Origin: Deltaproteobacteria bacterium
Lineage (GTDB): Bacteria; Myxococcota; Myxococcia; Myxococcales; Anaeromyxobacteraceae
Direction of reading: 5' to 3'
Length of the DNA stretch: 64,000 nucleotides
NCBI GenBank assembly: GCA_016214955.1
Contig: JACRMN010000001.1
Span: 1 to 64,000, forward strand
Shown here piece after piece: positions 57,243-64,000 of this stretch (positions within the stretch are counted from its first letter, which is position 1; the number at the start of each line of letters is the position of its first letter). The notes under the pieces were generated by a model, which saw only the letters and a list, made by a program, of their open reading frames with translations, was not told the origin of the DNA and did no database searches. The position numbers were made by a program, and so were the translations under genes.

Positions 57243-59036
57243 ATGTTCCGCCCCGCCTTTCTCGCCCTGCTGCTCGCTGCCGACCCGGTGCCTCCGCCCG
57301 CGCCCGTCGCGGCCCCGGTGCCCGAGGCTCCTCCGGCGGCGCCGGCACCGGCCGCGCTCCCGGCGCTTCCCGCCCCTCCCGGCCGCGCTCCGCGGCCCCC
57401 GCGCCCGCCCCGCCCGCCCTCGGCCACCGAGAACCGGCTCCAGGGCGAGTGGCCCGCCAGGCCCTCGGGGAAGAAGGTGACGCTGTCGGACCGCGTGAGC
57501 CTCGACGATGCGCTGGCGAAGATCGCCGAGGCGGCCGGCTGGAACCTGGCCGCCCACACCGGCCGCGAGGGGGACCGCGTTCTCGTCCTCACCATGAAGG
57601 ACGCCGGGGTCGAGGAGGCGCTGCAGGCGGTGCTCTCGGGCACGGGCATGGTGGCCACGCGGCGGGGCAACGGCGTCACCGTGGCGCCCGGCACCGGCGC
57701 GGCGGCCGAGGTGCCGGTGCTGAGCGGCTTCGACAGGCCCACCGGCAAGCGGTTCACCGGCGACTTCTCCGACGACGGCGTGGACGAGGCGCTCACCAAG
57801 GTGGCCGACGCCGCCGGCCTCTCGCTGGTCCTGCCTCCCGGCATGCGCGGGACCGTCACCGGCCACTTCAAGGAAGCCCCGGTGGAGGAGGTGCTGCGGG
57901 TCATCCTGGGCCAGGCCGGCCTCACCGGCGCGCGCGAGGGGTCGATCCTCACCGTCAGCCGGCGCGAGGGGAGCGGGCGGCTCGTCATCAAGGGCGGCAA
58001 GCGCCAGATCTTCGTGGACGGCGACCTCGACCTGCCCGACGTGAACATCGACATCGGCGCCACCGTCAAGGAGGCCACCGACGAGGCCCGGCGGGCCGCC
58101 AAGGAGGCGCAGCGCGAGGCCAAGCGCGCCCTGCGCAAGAAGTCGAAGCCCGACGCCGTCCGGACCGGCGACTACACCCTGCGGGCCGGCGAGCGGGCCC
58201 AGGAGGTGGTGGTGCTCCGCGGCAGCGCCACGCTGGAGCCGGGTTCCACGGCCCAGCAGGTGGTGGCGGTGCTCGGCGGGGTGAACCTGGGCGAGGGCGT
58301 CTCGGTGGACGGCGACGTGGTGGCGGTGCTGGGCGACATCCACGTGCACCCCGGCGCCCGGGTCGGCGGCGACGCCGTCAGCGTCGGCGGCAAGCTCATC
58401 ATCGACGAGGGGGCGGTGGTCGAGGGGCAGCAGGTGAGCGTGGACGTCCCCGGCATCGCCTCGATCCTCGGCTCCGAGTCGCTGGTGAGCAAGGCGAAGG
58501 AGCGCTCCCTCTCCTTCCGCATCGGCGGGGTCATCGCCCAGTTCGCGGCCTTCTTCGCGCTGGGCCTGCTCTTCCTGCTGCTGGCCCCGCGGCGCCTCGA
58601 CAGCGTGGCCGCCTCGCTCTCCCACCGCCCGCTGAAGACCGTGCTCACCGGCCTCCTCGGCACCATCGCCCTGCCCGTCCTCACGCTGCTGCTGGTGGTC
58701 ACGGTGATCGGCATCCCCCTGGTGGCGGTGCAGGTCATCGGCATCCTGGTGGCCGCCATCCTGGGCTACACCGCGCTGGCGCTCTTCCTGGGCCGGGCGC
58801 TGCCGATCCACACCGACCGCGGCGGCCAGGTGCTGCGGCTGGCGCTGGGCACGGCGCTGATGGTGGTGATCTTCCGCATCCCCGTCATCGGCGTCCTGGC
58901 CGGTCTGACCGCGTGGCTGGTGGTCTTCGGCGCGGTGATCCTCACCCGGTTCGGGCAGCCGCAGCCGGTGATCGACACCACCATGGCCCCGCCGGCGCCG
59001 CCGCCCCCTCCCCCGCCACCCGCGCCGGTCGCCTAG
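57243..59036 (+). CDS. Exported protein with STN-like repeats, bactofilin-like domain and four membrane helices
   Basis: The 597-residue protein has a signal peptide (AFLALLLAADP), a Pro/Ala-rich stretch and two STN/secretin-N-like modules (SLDDALAKIAEAAGWNL and DDGVDEALTKVADAAGLSL). A charged helix follows (EARRAAKEAQREAKRALRKK), then a polymer-forming bactofilin-like beta-helix (VNLGEGVSVDGDVVAVLGD, VHPGARVGGDAVSVGG) and four C-terminal membrane helices with a Pro-rich tail. It is probably the envelope component controlled by the sigma/anti-sigma pair. Stop shares CTAG at 59033-59036. Confidence 0.75.
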   Translation: MFRPAFLALLLAADPVPPPAPVAAPVPEAPPAAPAPAALPALPAPPGRAPRPPRPPRPPSATENRLQGEWPARPSGKKVTLSDRVSLDDALAKIAEAAGWNLAAHTGREGDRVLVLTMKDAGVEEALQAVLSGTGMVATRRGNGVTVAPGTGAAAEVPVLSGFDRPTGKRFTGDFSDDGVDEALTKVADAAGLSLVLPPGMRGTVTGHFKEAPVEEVLRVILGQAGLTGAREGSILTVSRREGSGRLVIKGGKRQIFVDGDLDLPDVNIDIGATVKEATDEARRAAKEAQREAKRALRKKSKPDAVRTGDYTLRAGERAQEVVVLRGSATLEPGSTAQQVVAVLGGVNLGEGVSVDGDVVAVLGDIHVHPGARVGGDAVSVGGKLIIDEGAVVEGQQVSVDVPGIASILGSESLVSKAKERSLSFRIGGVIAQFAAFFALGLLFLLLAPRRLDSVAASLSHRPLKTVLTGLLGTIALPVLTLLLVVTVIGIPLVAVQVIGILVAAILGYTALALFLGRALPIHTDRGGQVLRLALGTALMVVIFRIPVIGVLAGLTAWLVVFGAVILTRFGQPQPVIDTTMAPPAPPPPPPPPAPVA

Positions 59037-60637
59037 GTGAGCAGCAGCCCCTCGTCGCCGTACTCCGCCTGCCCGGCGGCGACGGCGTCGAGGCTGTGCT
59101 GCCGCTCGTCCCCCAGGTCGGCCACCAGCTCGAGGATCTGCGGGTAGGTCACCACCAGCTCGTCGAACTGGGAGCGCGGCAGCCTCAGCAGCACCGAGCG
59201 CCGCTCGGCGGTCACCGTGGCGCTGGCCGGCCCCTTGCGCAGGCAGCTCATCTCGCCGAAGAGGTCGCCCTCGCGCAGCCGGGCCGCCAGGGCCGGGCCG
59301 CCCTCGCGCCGCTTCCAGACCTCCAGTGCGCCGGTCAGGACGACGTACAGGCCGTCGGACGGCTCGCCCTCGGTGATGACCGAGGTGCCGGGCTGCACCT
59401 CGCGGGTGCGGAAGCGTCCCATGATCTCGGCCCTCTCGTCCCGGTTGAAGGGGCGGAACAGCGGGGAGAGGGCCATGGCGTTGGCGAGCAGCCGCCGCCG
59501 GTAGAACCTGGCGAGCGACTCCACCACCTGCGGCTCCTCCCGGGCCAGCTCCAGCAGCACTTCGGCCCGGATCTCCAGCACCTCGCAGGGCTCGACGGCC
59601 ACCACGGAGGCGGCCCTCGGCTCGCCGGAGAGGAGCGCCATCTCGCCGAAGAAGCTGCCCGGCAGCAGCTCGGCCAGCGGCATCACCTTGCCCTCGGGGC
59701 CGGTTCGCTCGACGCGCACCCGGCCCGACGAGAGGGCGTAGAAGCTGGAGCCGGGGTCGCCCTGGGCCACCAAGACGGCGCCGGCCTCCACCCGGTGCAG
59801 CACCACGCGGGCCGCGAGCGACACGAAGGCGTCGGTGGTCAGGTCGGAGAACAGCGGGATGCGCGGCAGGGCCGAGAAGACCTCGGCCGAGGGCTCGGCC
59901 TCCACGGTCGGCGGCGGCTCGTCGGCCGGCAGGTCCACCAGGATGGAGACCTCGGCCTCCGTCCCCTCGGCCTCGCGGGCGGCGTCGAGGATGGCCTCGA
60001 AGGGCGTGCTGGCCGCGGAGAAGACCACCTCGGCGGCCGCCGGCGGCGCGGACGCGAGCGGCGGCGGCGGGGCCTGCGGGAGGGGCGGCGCGGGAACCAG
60101 GACCGGCGGCGGCTGCGGAGGGGCGGGAGCCTGCTCCGCGGCGGGCATGCGCTCGCCGGGCCGCTCCACCTCCAGGGGCGCGCCCGGCTCCTCGGGCGGG
60201 AGCTCGATGGCCTCGGGCCGCCTGGCCGGCCCGGGCCCGAGGGCGATCTCCACGTTGGCATCGTCGTCGGCTGCGGGGGCCTCGGGGGCCGGCGCCACCG
60301 GCCGGGCCGGTGCTCCGCCCTGCCTGCGGGCGTACAGCTCGGCCAGCCGCTCCTGCGTCTCGCGGTGGCCCGGGGACAGCTCCAGGATCACCTTGGCGAT
60401 GGCGATGGCCTTGAGGAGCTGGCCGTCCCTGGCGTACCAGTCGGCCACCTTCTCGTAGGCCCGCTGGGCACCGGCGGAGTCGCCGGAGCGGCGCAGCGCC
60501 TCGGCCAGCTTCTGGCGCGAGGCCACGTCGCGGGGGTCGGCGCGGACCACCTGGCCCAGGGCCTCGGCCGCCTTGGCGAAGCGGCCCTTCTGGAAGTGCT
60601 CCGCCGCCCGGTCCTTGAGCTTGCGCAGATCCGCCAT
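59033..60637 (-). CDS. TPR protein with two cyclic-nucleotide-binding domains
   Basis: The 534-residue protein has TPR helices about 1-95, then a Pro/Ala/Glu-rich linker of about 150 residues. Two CRP-type cNMP-binding domains follow (first about 273-390, GSFFGEMALLSGEPRAASV; second about 398-515, GDLFGEMSCLRKGPASATV). No HTH DNA-binding end is visible, so it is not a classical CRP regulator. It probably scaffolds or senses cyclic nucleotides. Upstream neighbour on the same strand is a HEAT-repeat lipoprotein. Confidence 0.8.
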   Translation of the reverse strand: MADLRKLKDRAAEHFQKGRFAKAAEALGQVVRADPRDVASRQKLAEALRRSGDSAGAQRAYEKVADWYARDGQLLKAIAIAKVILELSPGHRETQERLAELYARRQGGAPARPVAPAPEAPAADDDANVEIALGPGPARRPEAIELPPEEPGAPLEVERPGERMPAAEQAPAPPQPPPVLVPAPPLPQAPPPPLASAPPAAAEVVFSAASTPFEAILDAAREAEGTEAEVSILVDLPADEPPPTVEAEPSAEVFSALPRIPLFSDLTTDAFVSLAARVVLHRVEAGAVLVAQGDPGSSFYALSSGRVRVERTGPEGKVMPLAELLPGSFFGEMALLSGEPRAASVVAVEPCEVLEIRAEVLLELAREEPQVVESLARFYRRRLLANAMALSPLFRPFNRDERAEIMGRFRTREVQPGTSVITEGEPSDGLYVVLTGALEVWKRREGGPALAARLREGDLFGEMSCLRKGPASATVTAERRSVLLRLPRSQFDELVVTYPQILELVADLGDERQHSLDAVAAGQAEYGDEGLLLT

Positions 60638-60692
60638 GCGAGACGACTAGCAGACGCGGGCCGGCCCGTCGAGAAACGCCCGGGGACCGCGC

Positions 60693-62660
60693 TCAGCGCG
60701 CTGCCGGCCGCACCGACGGCAGCCGCGCCAGCGCCTCGATGGCGGCCCGGCGGACCTCGCCGGCGTAGTCGCTGCGCAGCGCCTCGAGCCACGGGGCCGC
60801 CGCCTCGTAGCGGAGCCGCCCCACCGCCCGGGCCGCCGCGGCGCGGACGTCGGCCCGCTCCGAGAGCAGGTCGCGGGCCGGCAGGGCGCCGGCGCCGGGG
60901 CCGCCCAGGACCGCCAGGGCGTCGAGGGCCTCGACCCTGCCGATCCCCCCGGGGCGGCGGAGCCGCTGCTCCAGCACGGCGGCCCCGTCGCGGGAACCGA
61001 GCCTCCCCAAGCCGGCCGCCGCCTCCGCGGAGATGAGGCCGTCGAGCAGGTGGGCCAGCGGCGCGACCGCCCGCGCGTCGCCGGTCTCGGAGAGGGCCCG
61101 CGCCAGCACCGCCTGCCACTCCGGGTCGTCGGGTGGCGCGGCCAGGGTCGCGTCGGCCAGGAGCTGCACGCCGGGCGAGCCGGTGCGCCCCAGCGCCCGG
61201 GCCGCGGCGAACCGCACCGAGCGGTCGGGATCGGCCAGGAGTGGCCCCGTTGCCGCGAGGCCGGCGCCGCCCAGGGCGTCGAGCGCCTCGACCCCGCCGA
61301 GCCGGAGTGCGGCCACCGGGTCGGCGAGCAGCGCCCGCGCCAGCGGCTCGGCCCCCTCGGCCCGCAGGCGTGCCAGGGCCACCGCCACGGCGGCCAGCTC
61401 GGCGGCGTCGCCGACGCCCCGCTCGGCGCGGGCGACCCAGGCCGGTGCCGCGCCGGGAGGCGGCGCCGGGAACCAGCGGGTCCGGCTCTCGGCCATCCGG
61501 CCGCGCAGGTCGCCCGCCCGCTGGAGCAGGGCCGGCGTCGCGGGCGCGAATCCGAGCCGCCCCAGGGCCAGCGCCGCGGCCGCCCGGGTCGCGCCATCCA
61601 TGGCGGGGCTGCCGACCAGCGGGAGGATGCGCTCGGCGAGCCGCCTCGTGCGATCGGCCGGCAGGCGCAGCTCGGCGGCCACGGCCAGCGCCACGAGCTG
61701 GTCCGGGCCGCGCCGGCCGATGCGCGCCGCCAGGGGCTGCTCCGGGCAGTCGGCGTCCCGCAGCCGGGCCGCGCGGGCCGCGCGCGCCGCCACCTCCAGC
61801 TCGGCGCTGCGCAGGGCCACCTCGCAGAGCCCCACGCCCACCTCGGAGGCCCCCGGCAGCTCGCCGAGGGCGGCGACACCGCGCAGGGCCAGCCGCTCGG
61901 GGCCCGACCTGGACAGCCTCGCCAGGGCATCGGCGCTCTCCGGCTGGCCCAGGGCCCCCAGCGCCTCGGCCGCCGCCTCCACCACCGCGGCGTCGGGCGC
62001 GTCGAGGAGCTTCTCCAGCGCCACCCTGGCCTGCCGGTCGCCGGCCCGCCCCAGCCCCCGCGCCGCGGCCGCCACCATCCGCGGATCGCCGCTGCCGAGC
62101 AGCGGGAGCAGCAGCTTCACCGCCTCGCGGCGGCCGCTCCGGCCCAGCTCCTCGGCGGCCCCGGCGCGCTCGGCGCCTGCGCCGGAGGAGAGGATGCGGG
62201 CGTTGCGCTCCCAGAGCCGCCGGGCCTCCAGCTCCACCGCCTCGCGGGCCGAGCCTCCCACGGCCAGGAGCGCCGCCCCCAGCTCGGGCCGGGCCTGCGA
62301 GGGCGCCTGCCAGAAGGCCTCGAGGAGGAGCGGCTGGACGCGGCGCTCCTGCGGCTGGGCGGCCAGCCCACGGACCGCGGCGATGGCCACCTCGGGGTCG
62401 GGATCGCGCGCCAGCAGACCCAGCCCCTCCACCGAGAGGGGGCCGCCGCGTGCGGTCAGGGCGCCGGCAGCCGCCTTGCGCACCAGCGCGCTCGGGTCCA
62501 CCTGGGCGACGAGGAGCGCGTCCCAGCCGGCGTCGGAGCGCGAGCTGCCGAGCGCCGCCACCGCCGCCGCGCGCCGCTCCGGGACCGGCGAGGCCAGGTC
62601 GCGGCCGCCGCAGGCCAGGGCCATGGCTAGCACGGCAGGTGCCAGGTGGTGGCGGAGCAT
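60693..62660 (-). CDS. HEAT-repeat lipoprotein
   Basis: The 655-residue protein has a signal peptide ending ALAC (lipobox). Nearly the whole mature part is HEAT/PBS-lyase-type repeats, seen as DPEVAIAAVRGLAAQ, DPRMVAAAARGLGRAG, DRSVRFAAARALGRTG and DYAGEVRRAAIEALARL. Such arrays are protein-binding solenoids. ATG 62660 is chosen because it directly precedes the signal peptide. Partner unknown. Confidence 0.8.
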   Translation of the reverse strand: MLRHHLAPAVLAMALACGGRDLASPVPERRAAAVAALGSSRSDAGWDALLVAQVDPSALVRKAAAGALTARGGPLSVEGLGLLARDPDPEVAIAAVRGLAAQPQERRVQPLLLEAFWQAPSQARPELGAALLAVGGSAREAVELEARRLWERNARILSSGAGAERAGAAEELGRSGRREAVKLLLPLLGSGDPRMVAAAARGLGRAGDRQARVALEKLLDAPDAAVVEAAAEALGALGQPESADALARLSRSGPERLALRGVAALGELPGASEVGVGLCEVALRSAELEVAARAARAARLRDADCPEQPLAARIGRRGPDQLVALAVAAELRLPADRTRRLAERILPLVGSPAMDGATRAAAALALGRLGFAPATPALLQRAGDLRGRMAESRTRWFPAPPPGAAPAWVARAERGVGDAAELAAVAVALARLRAEGAEPLARALLADPVAALRLGGVEALDALGGAGLAATGPLLADPDRSVRFAAARALGRTGSPGVQLLADATLAAPPDDPEWQAVLARALSETGDARAVAPLAHLLDGLISAEAAAGLGRLGSRDGAAVLEQRLRRPGGIGRVEALDALAVLGGPGAGALPARDLLSERADVRAAAARAVGRLRYEAAAPWLEALRSDYAGEVRRAAIEALARLPSVRPAAR

Positions 62661-62746
62661 CGCGGGGATGCTGCCCCGGCGCCGGGGCTGGTGCAAGGCG
62701 CGCGGTGGGGCCTTGCCGGCGCGCCGGGGCGGCAGGGCGCGGCGGC

Positions 62747-63697
62747 TCAGCGCCCCTTGCCCCGCCCCTGCCTGGGTCGCCGGGGGCCGGTGCCACGCTC
62801 GCCTGCGCTCCGCGCCTGGGGGCGGGCGGCGGCCCGGGGGGCGGGGCGCGGGGCGGGGGCGGGCTCGGCACCGGGCGGCGCCGGCGGGCCATGGCCGTGG
62901 CGGCGGGCGGCGCGGGGGAGCTCGGAGGGCGGGCGCGAGGGCTTCTGCGGAGCGGCCTCGCCGCCCTCGAGCCCGACCGCGCGTCGGGCGCCGCGCAGCT
63001 CCTCGGCGGTGAGCGGCCTGTACTGGCCAGGCCGCAGCCCCTGCACCGAGGCGCCGCCGAACTCGGGCCGGAAGAGCCGCAGCACCTGCAGGCCCACCGC
63101 CTCGCAGAGCCGCTTCACCAGGTGGAAGCGCCCCTCCCCCACCTCGACGCGGACCCAGACGTTCTTCTCCGCCTCCTCGTGGACCACGGCCGAGAGGGCC
63201 TTGGCCGGCCCGTCCTCAAGCCGCACGCCGGCCACCATGCGGGCCAGCCCGGCGGCGAGCCGCTCCTCGTCGCCGCCCTTCACCTTCACCAGGTAGACGC
63301 GCCGGTGGCCGTAGCGGGGGTGGGCCAGGCGGTGGGCCAGCTCGCCGTCGGTGGTGAAGAGCACCGCCCCCTCGGCGTCGTAGTCGAGCCGCCCCACCGG
63401 GAAGACCCGCTCCTTCACGTCGCGCAGGTACTCGGCGGCGGTGCGCCGCCCCTGCGGGTCGGAGAGCGTGGTGACGCAGCCTGGCGGCTTGTAGAGCAGG
63501 AAGTAGCGCTGCTCCTCGCGGGCGAAGGCCGCCTTCCCGTCCACGGTGACCACGTCGCGGTCGCCGTCCACGCGCAGCCCCTGCTCGCGCACCACCTGGC
63601 CGTTGACCGTCACCCGCCCCTCGGCGATGAGGGTCTCGGCCTTGCGGCGCGAGGCGATCCCGGCGCGGGCCAGGAACTTCTGGAGGCGCTCCTCCAC
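62747..63697 (-). CDS. rluB: RluB/RsuA-type pseudouridine synthase with long tail
   Basis: The 316-residue protein has an N-terminal S4 RNA-binding domain (LQKFLARAGIASRRKAE). The catalytic domain has the active Asp in VGRLDYDAEGAVLFT. It modifies uridine in rRNA, most likely 23S. About 70 residues at the C-terminus are Pro/Ala/Arg-rich and end RQGRGKGR. GTG start, one base after the upstream gene's stop. The pairing with scpB is conserved in many bacteria. Confidence 0.9.
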   Translation of the reverse strand: MEERLQKFLARAGIASRRKAETLIAEGRVTVNGQVVREQGLRVDGDRDVVTVDGKAAFAREEQRYFLLYKPPGCVTTLSDPQGRRTAAEYLRDVKERVFPVGRLDYDAEGAVLFTTDGELAHRLAHPRYGHRRVYLVKVKGGDEERLAAGLARMVAGVRLEDGPAKALSAVVHEEAEKNVWVRVEVGEGRFHLVKRLCEAVGLQVLRLFRPEFGGASVQGLRPGQYRPLTAEELRGARRAVGLEGGEAAPQKPSRPPSELPRAARRHGHGPPAPPGAEPAPAPRPAPRAAARPQARSAGERGTGPRRPRQGRGKGR

Positions 63698-63698
63698 G

Positions 63699-64000
63699 TC
63701 AGCTCCCCTTCCCGGGCTCGCCCGGCGGCGGCGCCTCGGGGACGGCGGGGCCGGCCTGGGCCTCCGCGCCCTCGGGCGGCGGCGGCTCGGGCGGCCTCAG
63801 CACCACGTCGGCGGCGCGGCTGGTCTCGTCGGCCTTCTCGATGGCCTTCTCCAGCTCCTCGAGGGCCCTGTCCCCCTCGGCCTGGCGGGCCTCGAGCGCG
63901 GCGCGCAGCGCCGGGTCGGCGAGCTCGCTCACCAGCCCGTCGAAGCGGGGCCCCTCCTGCGGCGGCCGCTCCTTCTCGACGATGTCGCGGTGCTCCTCGG
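63699..64000 (-). CDS. scpB: C-terminal end of probable ScpB, cut by the window edge
   Basis: The frame stays open to the window edge, so this is a partial gene (about 100 residues visible). Visible residues include EEHRDIVEKERPPQEG and an acidic, Pro-rich end. ScpB is the chromosome-segregation partner of SMC and ScpA; it commonly precedes rluB. The assignment rests mostly on this gene order and the weak C-terminal similarity. Confidence 0.5.
   Translation of the reverse strand, partial: EEHRDIVEKERPPQEGPRFDGLVSELADPALRAALEARQAEGDRALEELEKAIEKADETSRAADVVLRPPEPPPPEGAEAQAGPAVPEAPPPGEPGKGS

Overview
The window is very GC-rich DNA with short intergenic gaps, and its gene content points to a myxobacterium of the Anaeromyxobacter type. 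The basis is large Ser/Thr kinases fused to TPR and TolB-like modules, roadblock/LC7 proteins, many lipoproteins, and the order rnc-ppi-ppi-era-der-yfgM-bamB. The taxonomy is an inference from content and composition; no rRNA or tRNA gene was seen.

Region 1 (1-18 kb) is an unstable accessory block. Three related minus-strand kinase genes lie head to tail. Copy A (263-6016) is open throughout and has an unusual double TolB/TPR architecture. Copy B (6242-10442) and copy C (13688-18045) each break into a kinase half and a TPR half in different frames. B has lost about 86 bp including its membrane segment. C carries an exact 25-bp tandem duplication. Both lesions sit at the same base of the gene, and B and C also lose similarity at their 5' ends at the same base. 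A small membrane-protein gene with a strong hairpin terminator occurs twice, beside the 3' ends of A and C; the second copy is frameshifted by a 49-bp deletion. A complete IS21-family element (10551-13124, istA/istB, terminal repeats, 7-bp target duplication) sits between B and C.

Region 2 (18.2-27.7 kb, plus strand) is housekeeping: an unknown protein, MeaB-type GTPase, RNase III, two cyclophilins (one exported), Era, Der, a YfgM-like membrane protein, a BamB-like propeller and a MutT-type Nudix hydrolase.

Region 3 (28.7-34 kb) holds a signalling module (DUF4388-roadblock fusion, second roadblock protein, Cache-HAMP membrane sensor without an output domain), then a class V aminotransferase and a MatC-like carrier. 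Region 4 (34-44 kb) mixes two S41 peptidases, a winged-helix/TPR regulator with a small beta-propeller protein, an N-terminally truncated MFS transporter, a small membrane protein with an NAD(P)-binding protein, and a large beta-propeller lipoprotein.

Region 5 (44.2-64 kb) has a MerR regulator, GTP cyclohydrolase II and a fatty acyl-CoA operon (hbd, crt, two acyl-CoA dehydrogenases) divergent from a PAS-GAF histidine kinase. Then come an Mrp Fe-S carrier ATPase, CorA, RtcA, an ECF sigma/anti-sigma pair with a bactofilin-like membrane protein, a TPR plus double cNMP-binding protein, a HEAT-repeat lipoprotein, an RluB-type pseudouridine synthase and probably the end of scpB.

Two general features recur. 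Four convergent gene pairs share one CTAG tetranucleotide as overlapping stop codons. Several promoters place a TAnnnT-like -10 only 4-11 bases from the start codon, suggesting leaderless or near-leaderless mRNAs.
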